Of a stretch of 64,000 bases of DNA, positions 7,974-16,661 are shown piece after piece. Every line of letters begins with the position of its first letter. Within the stretch, counting starts at the first letter, position 1. The notes beneath the pieces were generated by a model. It was not told the DNA's origin, did not search any database, and was given only the letters and a program-made list of their open reading frames with translations. Origin of the DNA: Lachnospiraceae bacterium (GTDB lineage: Bacteria > Bacillota > Clostridia > Lachnospirales > Lachnospiraceae); the NCBI GenBank assembly GCA_014804485.1, contig JAAUZT010000018.1, positions 1 to 64,000 on the forward strand, written 5' to 3'. A program made the position numbers and the translations under genes.

Positions 7974-8911
7974 TGCCTTGTCACCCCTTTCTTTCCGTAT
8001 TTACTCTTCAGATAAGGGATCGACAGGAAGATTGCCACGACGATCGCCGAAAACAGTTTCATATCATCCGAAGGCATCTTCAGCCACAGTACAAATGCAA
8101 TTACAATATAGTAAAGCACAGCCCCCAGTATGACGGAAATCATCGTAAAGGCAAAAGCCGATTTTCTTCTCACACAGAACTTGCCGAAGAGCACTTCTCC
8201 GATAATCACGGCAGCAAGACCGATGACGATGGCTCCGCGTCCCATATTGACATCGGCAGCCCCCTGATATTGCGCATACAGACCGCCGCATAAACCTACC
8301 AGACCATTGGAGATCATGAGCGCCAGAACGGTATGAAAGTTTGTATTGATTCCCTGCGCCTTCGCCATGCTCATATTGCATCCCGTAGCGCGGATCGCCT
8401 GCCCCTGCTCTGTCCCGAAGTAACAGTACATGATCATAACCAGAATAAGACATCCCAAGGTCACTCCGCCGTAGAATTTAAATTTCGTCAGCGCATCTCC
8501 CGATATATAGCGAAGGGAAACCACCAGCTTATACTGATCTACATTGATCGCCTGGTTGGATTTACCCATAATATTCAAATTAATGGAATACAGTGATATC
8601 TGCGTCAGAATACTGGACAAAATACCCGGAATTCCAAGACCCGTATGCAGTAATCCCGTGATCATACCCGCAAGCATACCTACCGCAAAAGACACGATCA
8701 ATGACACCCACGGATTTACCCCCGCACGAATCAGCATAACTGCCACCGCACCACCCGTCGCCAGCGTTCCGTCCACCGTAAGATCCGGAAAATCAAGAAG
8801 TCTGAAAGTAATATAGACGCCCAGTGCCATAATACCCCAGATCAGTCCCTGTGCACATGCCCCCGGCATCGCCCTAAGCAGTGCCATAGGATTAAGTGAT
8901 AGTAAAATCAT
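7970..8911 (-). CDS. ABC transporter permease (aromatic amino acid type importer)
   Basis: A 313-residue integral membrane protein with about eight hydrophobic segments, including LIWGIMALGVYITFRLLDF and AVIVGLAAVIIGEVLFG-like stretches. The motif LLDFPDLTVDGTLATGGA near the N-terminus is typical of branched-chain-amino-acid-type permeases that partner PF04392 binding proteins. The start at 8911 is chosen because GGAGG lies 7 bases before it; a longer reading to 8977 would cross the intercistronic leader. It lies between the binding-protein and ATPase genes of one operon. Confidence 0.85.
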   Translation of the reverse strand: MILLSLNPMALLRAMPGACAQGLIWGIMALGVYITFRLLDFPDLTVDGTLATGGAVAVMLIRAGVNPWVSLIVSFAVGMLAGMITGLLHTGLGIPGILSSILTQISLYSINLNIMGKSNQAINVDQYKLVVSLRYISGDALTKFKFYGGVTLGCLILVMIMYCYFGTEQGQAIRATGCNMSMAKAQGINTNFHTVLALMISNGLVGLCGGLYAQYQGAADVNMGRGAIVIGLAAVIIGEVLFGKFCVRRKSAFAFTMISVILGAVLYYIVIAFVLWLKMPSDDMKLFSAIVVAIFLSIPYLKSKYGKKGVTRQ

Positions 8912-9000
8912 TTTGTAACCTCCGTAAAAAATCCGACCGGACAGTCCGTATTCCATATGTAACAACTGCCCGATCACTGTTCTGCTCTATATAAGGATAA

Positions 9001-9024
9001 GGGGATGGCAATTGTGTCATCCCC
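9001..9024 (-). other. Intercistronic hairpin after the binding-protein gene
   Basis: GGGGATG (9001-9007) pairs with CATCCCC (9018-9024). It lies 26 bases beyond the binding-protein stop codon and has no T tract. Such stems often protect the upstream message so that the binding protein is made in excess over the permease; that role is inference. Confidence 0.5.
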
Positions 9025-9049
9025 ACCCACATCATTATAATAGCCGAAA

Positions 9050-10123
9050 TTATTCAGCAGAGATCGCCTCGTAATCATCAGGGATCGTAATGCCTAATTG
9101 TTCGCAGATAGAAGCATTATACTTCTTCGTAACCTGAGGTGCATATTTTACATCCATTGTAGTGATATCCGCACCGTTTACCAGAATGTCATAAGCCATT
9201 TCTCCTGCCGTATAACCGATATCATAGTAGCTGATCGATAAAGTTGCGACACCGCAGCCCGAACAGATACCTTCTTCGCCCGCAATGATCGGTACACCTG
9301 CGGGAAGAGCCACATTGTTGACAGCTTCTGTTGCGGCTGCCAGTGTATTATCAGTCGGGATATACAGGACATCACATGACTCGCATGCGCTGGTAACTAC
9401 AGACTGGATTTCATTGGAATCAGCTGCCGTATACTCCTCGTATGCAATTCCGTCTGCCTCCAGACATCCTTTGACCACATCAGCCTGATACTTGGAATTT
9501 GCTTCCGCAGAGCAATATAAAATTCCCACTTTCTGTACATCTGGGAACAGCTCTACCAGCATCTTCTCCTGTTCCTCAAGCGGAGCAAGGTCTGATGTCC
9601 CGGATACATTCGTACCGGTTGCACCAGTCCAGTCAGCAATGTCAAGCGCCGTTGCATAGTCCGTGATGGATGTGCCGAGAATCGGAATCGTGTTGGTCGC
9701 CGCCGCTGCAGCCTGTAAAGGCGATGTAGCGTTGGCAAGAATCAGATCTACGTCGTCTGTGACAAACTGTGTACAGATCGTTGCACAGTTGGTCTGCTCA
9801 CCCTGTGCATTCTGAAAACTGATATTTACATTTCCCTCACCTAAGAGATCTGTCAGCGCCTGCTCAAATCCACGTGTCGCCTCGTCGAGCGCCGGATGCT
9901 CTAATAACTGACAGATACCGATATTATATACCTTATCCGCCGCAGGAGCTTCTGCTCCGTCATCCGTTGCGTCCTGTGCCGCACCGTCGTCCGTAGCTGT
10001 CGTACTGTCATCTGTGGATGCTGCATTGTCTGCCGTCGTATTGCCGCCGTCAGAGCCACATCCTGCAAGCATGGTGGCTGACATTGCCGTTGCCATAAGT
10101 AATGCTAATGCTTTCTTTTTCAT
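9050..10123 (-). CDS. ABC transporter substrate-binding lipoprotein, PF04392 type
   Basis: A 357-residue lipoprotein. MKKKALALL begins the signal and the lipobox LAGC places the lipid-modified Cys at residue 22. A low-complexity Asp/Ala/Thr linker (about 25-62) follows. The periplasmic-binding-protein-like core starts at VYNIGICQLLEHPALDEA and contains DLILANATSPLQAAAA and GVPIIAGEEGICSGCG, features of the TrpX-like ABC_sub_bind family. Tryptophan, tyrosine or a related compound is the likely ligand by family, not proven. AGGAGG lies before the start. It is the first gene of the operon, behind the promoter at 10187-10215. Confidence 0.85.
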   Translation of the reverse strand: MKKKALALLMATAMSATMLAGCGSDGGNTTADNAASTDDSTTATDDGAAQDATDDGAEAPAADKVYNIGICQLLEHPALDEATRGFEQALTDLLGEGNVNISFQNAQGEQTNCATICTQFVTDDVDLILANATSPLQAAAAATNTIPILGTSITDYATALDIADWTGATGTNVSGTSDLAPLEEQEKMLVELFPDVQKVGILYCSAEANSKYQADVVKGCLEADGIAYEEYTAADSNEIQSVVTSACESCDVLYIPTDNTLAAATEAVNNVALPAGVPIIAGEEGICSGCGVATLSISYYDIGYTAGEMAYDILVNGADITTMDVKYAPQVTKKYNASICEQLGITIPDDYEAISAE

Positions 10124-10150
10124 AATTATCCTCCTAAATTAGTACTCATA

Positions 10151-10170
10151 CACTTTAAAGTGCTAAAGTG
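10151..10170 (-). promoter_or_regulatory. Operator-like palindrome and direct repeat in the importer leader
   Basis: CACTTTAAAGTG (10151-10162) is a perfect 12-base palindrome. On the minus strand the word GCACTTTA occurs twice in tandem just downstream of the predicted start point. A repressor bound there would block elongation or initiation of the importer operon. The protein is unknown; a TrpR- or TyrR-like factor would fit the cargo, but this is inference. Confidence 0.45.
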
Positions 10171-10186
10171 CACTGCTTCCTAAGAA

Positions 10187-10215
10187 AATATACACGAAAA
10201 AGTCGCATTCGTCAA
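10187..10215 (-). promoter_or_regulatory. Strong promoter of the ABC importer operon
   Basis: Minus strand: -35 TTGACG (10215-10210), exactly 17 bases, -10 TATATT (10192-10187). The -35 lies directly after the diguanylate cyclase stop codon (10217-10219), so the importer is started separately from the gene upstream. Confidence 0.75.
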
Positions 10216-10216
10216 C

Positions 10217-12427
10217 CTAGCCCATGAAATATTCTGAAATATCAATGCTGTTTAAAAGTACAAGTCCATTCTCTTCTTTGCATTCAAGCCAGCTCGCACT
10301 GCATCTGCTCCAGCACCTCAGAGAATAGTTAAAGAGTTCTTCCGTACATCTGCAGTGGGGATCGTCCTTTTTTAAACGCTTCGCAATACAATTTTCGCAC
10401 GGAGTATCTCTATGCTGTAACGCCTTATAACATATATCGCCGATCTTGACTTCCGGAGAAGTCATCAACACCTTTTTATTGATAAAGCTGAGTTCATATG
10501 TATCCGGATTTACAATATATACAAAGCTGTCCATATTGTCAAAAATAGCGATCTGCGTAGCGAAATCCTGAAGACGATCCATAAAACCGATCTGTAAGAT
10601 ATGTGCCTCCAGAATACGCATCAGAGAGCGGAGCTCTTCCATCTCACTTTTTTTGAATTCAAGCTGAACATCCTCGTGGTTTTCAAAGATAATTGCCCCT
10701 TGAAAATCTCCGTGGGATGTGATCGGATAGTAGAACATACTCTTAATACCTTCCGCTTGAAAATAATCGTGCATCTCCACTGCGGTCAAATCATAGTCGT
10801 GAATAATCGTCGCTTTGCGGAAAATCTCATACAGAATCTCACTGACCACTCTATTCAGCTCATAGTGCTCCTTTGTCTCGCGGCCGATCTCATAACCTGT
10901 AGCGGCAAACTGTACGGTCGCCGATATAGGAAGCCCCTCACTACCGCAAACATATCCTCTGTGAAAATGGTACTTCGACGTAATCAGCTCAATGGCCGAC
11001 TTAAGCGCCGACTCCATCACTTTATCCTCAAACAGAACCTGCATCACCATATCTTCGATGTCATGGTTCATCTCCATACCTTTCTCCGGATTATACGCCG
11101 TATTCTTCCTGGTCGCATGATATGCCATAGTCGTAGCAGCATCATAGATACGATATCCGCACTTACCATTTGCTTTCGCCGTATATACGGCCTTATCCGC
11201 TTTCTTAAAAAGTTCTTCATAATCGTTGCCGTGATACGGGGAAATTGCCACACCCACACTGCAGGTCACCCGGATCACTTGGTCCTCATGCTCAAATGAG
11301 AAATCAACCCCCTTCACAACCTCACCTGCCAGAATATCAGCGGTGGAAATGCTATCTATATTTTTCATATATACCATAAACTCATCGCCGCCGATACGGC
11401 CGACAATATCTCCGCCCTTGAAGATATCATTCAGCACATTGGCAGTATCCACAATCACCTGATCTCCCTGCGCATGTCCCATAATATCATTAATCTCTTT
11501 AAAACTATCCAGATCAATGATCATCAAAGCATTCAGCATACCGTTATCCTTATTCTCGTGAAGCGAATTCTGGATCAACTCCATCGTAGCGCCCTGATTA
11601 TATAACCCGGTCAGTGCATCCTTCTCGGCGCGCAGGAGCAGTTCCAGCTCTTTCAGCTTCTTCTCATGAATATTGATCAAACGGCCTACAACCCTTGTCA
11701 CATAGCCCTCCGGTCCCAACAAAGAAGTAAGATTTGCCTGATACCATGTATAATCATCGTCAAAACGCCTGGTTCGATATTCAACCGTCTCATGCTTAGG
11801 CGATGTCAACAGACCTCTAAAGATCGACCTATAATACGGCATATCCTCTTCATGGATCGTAGAATCAGCAAAATGTTCCATCCATCTATTCTGGATCTGC
11901 TCTCCCGCTAAATCATATTCACTGGATGACTTAAACACCATAACATCCGTCTTGGCATTATAGTCTATGATCTGCTCTCCCTCCGCCTCTGAGAGAATAT
12001 GTAATCTTTCCGCCTGCCGGTGCAGCTCTAACTCAATATTTTTACGTTCGGTAATATCCTCGATAATTGTCAAAATCGTATACTTGTTCTCTTTCCTGGA
12101 GTACAAGTTCCCCCTGACATGCAGCCAGCGTAGCCCGCCGCTTCCTGTTACCGTACGGAACTCCACATCTACGGCACCGTCGTCCTTGAGCACATCCACA
12201 ATTCCTTGTTTATAAATCCGCAGATCCTCTGGAATAATGTTCATCTCGATCTTCTTCATCAACCTCATGCCTTGTATTCTCGAATATCCGAGCATACGAA
12301 ACATGCCCTCATTGATGAATAAAGGCGTCATTGTCTCATTCCCGCCGTCATACTCAAAGAAACATATGCCTGCGATCACGTTATCAATCATTGATCCGAA
12401 ATTTTCCATGCTTAACTCTGTAGCCAT
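10217..12427 (-). CDS. Diguanylate cyclase with PAS, GGDEF and Cys-rich C-terminal sensory domains
   Basis: A 736-residue cytoplasmic signalling protein without membrane segments. An N-terminal PAS/PAC region (about 10-130; ends in TILTIIEDITERK) and a second PAS-like part (about 150-265) precede a GGDEF domain with the intact motif GRIGGDEF, so it should make c-di-GMP. The residues before it read KGGD rather than RxxD, so the product-inhibition I-site seems absent. A GAF-like region follows, then a last PAS-like domain with a cysteine cluster (ICYKAL, PCENC, HCRC, RCWSRC). The start at 12427 has only a modest ribosome site; ATG 12409 is an alternative. Confidence 0.85.
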   Translation of the reverse strand: MATELSMENFGSMIDNVIAGICFFEYDGGNETMTPLFINEGMFRMLGYSRIQGMRLMKKIEMNIIPEDLRIYKQGIVDVLKDDGAVDVEFRTVTGSGGLRWLHVRGNLYSRKENKYTILTIIEDITERKNIELELHRQAERLHILSEAEGEQIIDYNAKTDVMVFKSSSEYDLAGEQIQNRWMEHFADSTIHEEDMPYYRSIFRGLLTSPKHETVEYRTRRFDDDYTWYQANLTSLLGPEGYVTRVVGRLINIHEKKLKELELLLRAEKDALTGLYNQGATMELIQNSLHENKDNGMLNALMIIDLDSFKEINDIMGHAQGDQVIVDTANVLNDIFKGGDIVGRIGGDEFMVYMKNIDSISTADILAGEVVKGVDFSFEHEDQVIRVTCSVGVAISPYHGNDYEELFKKADKAVYTAKANGKCGYRIYDAATTMAYHATRKNTAYNPEKGMEMNHDIEDMVMQVLFEDKVMESALKSAIELITSKYHFHRGYVCGSEGLPISATVQFAATGYEIGRETKEHYELNRVVSEILYEIFRKATIIHDYDLTAVEMHDYFQAEGIKSMFYYPITSHGDFQGAIIFENHEDVQLEFKKSEMEELRSLMRILEAHILQIGFMDRLQDFATQIAIFDNMDSFVYIVNPDTYELSFINKKVLMTSPEVKIGDICYKALQHRDTPCENCIAKRLKKDDPHCRCTEELFNYSLRCWSRCSASWLECKEENGLVLLNSIDISEYFMG

Positions 12428-12462
12428 CCCTTTATCCCCACATACTTTATCGTAATTACCAT

Positions 12463-13137
12463 CTAATATTTCTCTGCAATCTCACCCTGCCGCTTATAAA
12501 TACTGCAAGCCGGTATAAATCCCCTCACCATAGAAGTCGGATAGATATTCGCCTGTCTTCCTATAACAGTTCCCGGATTCAACACCGAGTTGCACCCCAC
12601 TTCCACATTGTCACCGAGCATTGCGCCGAATTTCTTAAGTCCCGTCTCCAGAGACTCCTCTCCTGCACGCACAACCACTAAAGTTTTATCACTCTTAACG
12701 TTGGATGTGATGGAACCGGCCCCCATATGTGCCTTGTATCCTAATATACTGTCTCCCACGTAATTATAATGAGGTACCTGAACCTTATTGAACAGAATCA
12801 CATTCTTAAGCTCGGTGGAATTACCTACTACTGCTCCTTTACCGACAATGGCGTTGCCCCTGATAAAAGCGCAATGCCTTACTTCCGCTTCCTCATCAAT
12901 GATCGCCGGTCCGTTGATACAGGCACTCGGATAGACCTTCGCATTTCTGGCTATCCATACGTTGTCCCCCCTCTTTTCATAAAGCTCTTCCGGAAGCGTA
13001 TTACCCAGTGCCACAATGAAATCACCTATTTTGGAAAGCACCTCCCACGGATAAGTCACTCCCTGAAAAATCTCTCCCGCAATCGTCTCCTCAAGCGTAT
13101 AGAGTTCACCGATTTCAGTATCATGTAAACATGCCAT
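12463..13137 (-). CDS. Left-handed beta-helix (hexapeptide repeat) GlmU-like protein
   Basis: A 224-residue protein made largely of hexapeptide repeats: VWIARNAKVYPSACINGPA, IGKGAVVGNSTEL-like rungs, VGDSILGYKAHMGAGS and VGCNSVLNPGTVIG. This is the parallel beta-helix of the C-terminal half of GlmU and related sugar-nucleotide acyl- or nucleotidyltransferases. No nucleotidyltransferase domain is present, so a complete GlmU activity is unlikely; acetyltransfer is possible but unproven. The ATG at 13137 with GGTGAGG before it is preferred over a GTG at 13146. It sits between topB and the diguanylate cyclase, possibly in one transcript. Confidence 0.7.
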   Translation of the reverse strand: MACLHDTEIGELYTLEETIAGEIFQGVTYPWEVLSKIGDFIVALGNTLPEELYEKRGDNVWIARNAKVYPSACINGPAIIDEEAEVRHCAFIRGNAIVGKGAVVGNSTELKNVILFNKVQVPHYNYVGDSILGYKAHMGAGSITSNVKSDKTLVVVRAGEESLETGLKKFGAMLGDNVEVGCNSVLNPGTVIGRQANIYPTSMVRGFIPACSIYKRQGEIAEKY

Positions 13138-13215
13138 CTTCCTCACCTGCCTTCTGTCAGTCTTCTATAATAATATCCCGCTGCTTCATTACACAGCGCT
13201 CTCCGTATTGCCACA

Positions 13216-15237
13216 TTACGTCCGTTTACTATAAAACTGTTCCACATACCGGAATCTGTTATAAAGTAAGGACTGATTGTTCATCTGCTTCACGGTGTTG
13301 GTTCTTCTCGTGACAAAATCATCCAGTTTCACCATATACTCATTTTCCGTGATCTCTCCGTCAGCCACCAGCGTCAGCCCTTTCTCCCAGCTTGCAGTCA
13401 GTCTCGGATCGAGCAGCGGCTTAATCGCTCCCGCCACCACTTCATATATCATCTCGCCAAGCTGCGTCGGCGTAATGATCTGGGTCTTCTTATTTAACGC
13501 CAGATACTTGATATTCACCAGTTTTTTGAGAATCTCGGCTCTTGTGGCCGAGGTGCCGATCCCGCTACCCTTGATCTGTGCACGCAGTTCTTCATCCTCT
13601 ATAAACTGTCCCGCATTCTCCATCGTCAGGATCATCGTACCTGAATTATAACGTTTGGGAGGAGAAGTCTCCCCCTCCTTCTTATCCAGACCGATCAGCT
13701 CTAATTGTCTGCCCTTCTTTAATGTATTCAGAGTTTTCAAAAAAGAATCGTCACAGGAAGCTTCCTGCTCTTCTTCCTTCTTCTCCCCGTTATCATCCCC
13801 ATCCGCCTTCTTTCCGGCGAAAGAATTCCGGCTTACCGCTAAATATCCCTCCTGTGCCAGCACCTTAAAGCCGGTGGAAAAAAATTCTCCCTTCATCATA
13901 ACACCCAGCGTAACTTTCTGGTAGATCGCCGCCGGATAAAAAATACTTAAAAAGCGTCTGACGATAATCTCATATACCTTCGCCGATGTAGGGTGTAGTC
14001 CGCGTAATGCGCCAAGTCCCTGTCCCGTTGGAATGATCGCGTAATGATCCGTAATCTGCTTATCGTTGACATATCTTGTCTTCGCGATAGATTTATAACT
14101 GCCGCCGCTTAATATTTCCGCCGCATAGGGCGCTGCAATTTCATAGTTTCTCAAACCGCCGATATTCTTATGTATCTCCTTTGCCACCGCACTCGACAGC
14201 ACTCTGGCATCCGTACGGGGGTATGTCGTCAGCTTCTTTTCATAGAGTTCCTGCGCGATCCGCAACGTCTCATCGGGACTGATCTTAAAAAGTTTGGAAC
14301 AGTCGTTCTGCAGCTCCGCCAGATTATACAAAAGCGGCGGATTCTTGGTCTCTTTTTTCTTCTCTACCTTTTCTACTACGGGCATGGCCGCCGGAGTTTC
14401 CTCCAGATATTGTATGAAAGCATCGGCTTCCTTTTCTTCCAGAAAACCGTTGTCCTTATAGAGTAGGGGCGACTGATAGTATTTGGAACCTTCTATCGCT
14501 TTCCACTCACAACTGCACTCCCGTCCTTCTATGGAGAGCCGTGATAGAATCCTGTAAAAAGGGATCTTCACAAACTCTCTGATCTCTCTCTCTCTGTTGA
14601 CCACCATACCAAGCACGCAGGTCATCACACGTCCCACGGACACCACTGCCCTGTCCGCCTTCAGATAAGATTTGATCGGATTACTGTACTTCAAAGTCAG
14701 CACCCTGGAAAAATTAATTCCCATAAGATAATCTTCCTTGGCACGCAGATAGGCTGCGTTCGACAGATTATCATATGCCGACAGATCTTTAGCTTCCCTG
14801 ATTCCGCGCAGGATCTCCTCTTCTGTCTGGGAATCGATCCAGACTCGTTTCCTTAATTTCCCCTGCACATGCGCCTGCTGTTCTACCAGACGGTATATAT
14901 ATTCTCCCTCTCGTCCCGAGTCGGTGCAGACATAGATTGTCTCCACATCCTCACGGTTCAGCAGCCCGCTCACGATCTGGAACTGCTTCTTCACACTCTC
15001 GATCACCTCATATTTAAACTCTTCCGGAATAAAGGGGATCGTGTCAAGCGACCAGCGCTTATATTTCTCATCATATGCTTCCGGATAACTCATCGTCACA
15101 AGGTGCCCTACACACCATGTCACAACCGCCTCTTCGGACTCCATATAACCGTCACGGTTTTTCATATTATATTTTAATGCTTTGGCAAATTCCTTTGCCA
15201 CGCTGGGTTTCTCTGCTATATAAATACTTTTTCCCAT
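13216..15237 (-). CDS. topB: DNA topoisomerase III (type IA)
   Basis: A 673-residue type IA topoisomerase. The TOPRIM part opens the protein (SIYIAEKPSVAKEFA) and holds the acidic motif TDSGREGEYIYR at about 105-116. The catalytic tyrosine lies in TTYPRTDARVLS at about residue 339. A GSGIGTSATRAEIL motif and a C-terminal region follow, without zinc-finger cysteines. It relaxes negative supercoils and separates linked single strands. The size is normal for Firmicutes TopB, which is sometimes chromosomal and sometimes carried on mobile elements; nothing around it suggests an element. A charged insert (about 500-520, KADGDDNGEKKEEEQE) is unusual. The ribosome site AAAGGA is rather far from the start. 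Confidence 0.9.
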   Translation of the reverse strand: MGKSIYIAEKPSVAKEFAKALKYNMKNRDGYMESEEAVVTWCVGHLVTMSYPEAYDEKYKRWSLDTIPFIPEEFKYEVIESVKKQFQIVSGLLNREDVETIYVCTDSGREGEYIYRLVEQQAHVQGKLRKRVWIDSQTEEEILRGIREAKDLSAYDNLSNAAYLRAKEDYLMGINFSRVLTLKYSNPIKSYLKADRAVVSVGRVMTCVLGMVVNREREIREFVKIPFYRILSRLSIEGRECSCEWKAIEGSKYYQSPLLYKDNGFLEEKEADAFIQYLEETPAAMPVVEKVEKKKETKNPPLLYNLAELQNDCSKLFKISPDETLRIAQELYEKKLTTYPRTDARVLSSAVAKEIHKNIGGLRNYEIAAPYAAEILSGGSYKSIAKTRYVNDKQITDHYAIIPTGQGLGALRGLHPTSAKVYEIIVRRFLSIFYPAAIYQKVTLGVMMKGEFFSTGFKVLAQEGYLAVSRNSFAGKKADGDDNGEKKEEEQEASCDDSFLKTLNTLKKGRQLELIGLDKKEGETSPPKRYNSGTMILTMENAGQFIEDEELRAQIKGSGIGTSATRAEILKKLVNIKYLALNKKTQIITPTQLGEMIYEVVAGAIKPLLDPRLTASWEKGLTLVADGEITENEYMVKLDDFVTRRTNTVKQMNNQSLLYNRFRYVEQFYSKRT

Positions 15238-15284
15238 ATATCAGATTGTGTCCTTTACAGGCTTAGAATAACTTCATGTTTTTA

Positions 15285-16646
15285 TCACATATCCGAAATC
15301 TGCACAAGTTTCAGATTCGGCTTGACCTTTGCTTCCAGATTCAGCTTCTCGTCAAATCGAAACGCCGTATACATATAGACATAATCCGCATTGATCTTTG
15401 CCTTCTTCGCGTATCCCAGAAGTTCCTCATAATCTTCATAGGTCATCGGTCTCTCCCAATTACACAGCCCAATCAGAGTCCGACCATCCTCATCACGCGC
15501 TATAATGTCCAGTTCACCCGCCTTACCGATCCACTCGCCTACGATGTCGAAATCAATCGGGAGTTTATGTCTGTTGTTCATTTTCGTCAGGTGCTGTCTG
15601 CACACTCTTTTAAAATATCCTGTCACATACCGCCTGAAATCCGGCATAATATAACGGTTGTAGAATTCTCCTACAGACAACGCTTGCAGATCACTCAGAT
15701 AGGGATACATATACGTATAATAAAACTCAACGAAAGGATGGCTGATCCGGTAAATTCCTTTCTGCACATTCTCCCGGCCTTCCGTATCATAGGAGAAGAC
15801 TTTCTCAACCAGCTCTAATTCTATCAGATTCTTAAGATACACACTGATTTTGGCACGGGAAAACTCCGTATGCAGATACAGATTGTTCAGCTTATGGCTG
15901 CCCGCCGCGATAGAGGCCATAATCGTATTGTACACTCCCGGCTCCCGCAGTTGATCCGTCAACATACGCTCCCCTTCCTCAAACAGAAAACTGTTCGGGT
16001 CCAGGATATTGCGACAAATATTCTGCTGTATTGTCAATCTGTCATCAAACTGATTCCAAAGCCCCGGGAATCCTCCCAAAATAGCATATGCCTCAACGCA
16101 TTCCTCAATACGGAAGTTCGGAAATTTCTGAATTATATCCTCAAACAGCAGTTCCCGTATTTTCAGAAAACCTGACAACTCATAGGCCGCTTCCCCGATC
16201 CGTGTAATCATACTGTTCTCGATCCAGCCGATAGACGAACTGCATAAAACAACCATCACTTCATCCCGGTTCCACTGACTGTGCACAAAGGATACCAACT
16301 CTTTCATAAACCGTTCGCTTGCCCTGACAATATTCTGAAACTCATCTATAACCAAAACCTTCTTACCACTGCTGCGGCGGGTTATCTTGGCAAAAATATC
16401 ATGAAAAGACATAAACTGCTCTGTCTCATATCCGTCACGCTGAAGCTGGCTGCACCATTGATAGCTCTGCTCCCTCTCGGAACACGCCCTGGCAAGATAA
16501 TAATACCCCGGCTTATCATCCATAAACTCTCTGACAAGGGCTGTCTTGCCAATATGCTTCTGTCCATACACGACCAGAATCTGGCTGCCGTCTCTGTCAT
16601 AATAACTATTCAGATACTTTAATTCAGATGTTCTGCCAAATAACAT
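15285..16646 (-). CDS. AAA ATPase, archaeal-type with DUF234-like C-terminus
   Basis: A 453-residue STAND/AAA-like ATPase. Walker A is GQKHIGKTAL (about 28-37) and Walker B KKVLVIDEFQNI. A winged-helix-like middle follows (about 225-290), then a DUF234-like C-terminal part with GELDIIARDEDGRTLIGLCNW. In relatives this last segment has a nuclease-like ExK pattern (GECKW), which here reads GLCNW, so nuclease activity is unlikely. Function of the family is unknown; some members act in toxin-antitoxin-like or defence loci. GTGAGGAGA precedes ATG 16646; a GTG four codons upstream lies inside that site. It begins 16 bases after the EAL gene, so they may share a message. Confidence 0.75.
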   Translation of the reverse strand: MLFGRTSELKYLNSYYDRDGSQILVVYGQKHIGKTALVREFMDDKPGYYYLARACSEREQSYQWCSQLQRDGYETEQFMSFHDIFAKITRRSSGKKVLVIDEFQNIVRASERFMKELVSFVHSQWNRDEVMVVLCSSSIGWIENSMITRIGEAAYELSGFLKIRELLFEDIIQKFPNFRIEECVEAYAILGGFPGLWNQFDDRLTIQQNICRNILDPNSFLFEEGERMLTDQLREPGVYNTIMASIAAGSHKLNNLYLHTEFSRAKISVYLKNLIELELVEKVFSYDTEGRENVQKGIYRISHPFVEFYYTYMYPYLSDLQALSVGEFYNRYIMPDFRRYVTGYFKRVCRQHLTKMNNRHKLPIDFDIVGEWIGKAGELDIIARDEDGRTLIGLCNWERPMTYEDYEELLGYAKKAKINADYVYMYTAFRFDEKLNLEAKVKPNLKLVQISDM

Positions 16647-16661
16647 AGGTCTCCTCACATA

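Noticed and set aside
13216-15237. topB as marker of an integrative element
   Set aside because: No relaxase, integrase, conjugation gene or attachment repeat is nearby; neighbours are chromosomal.
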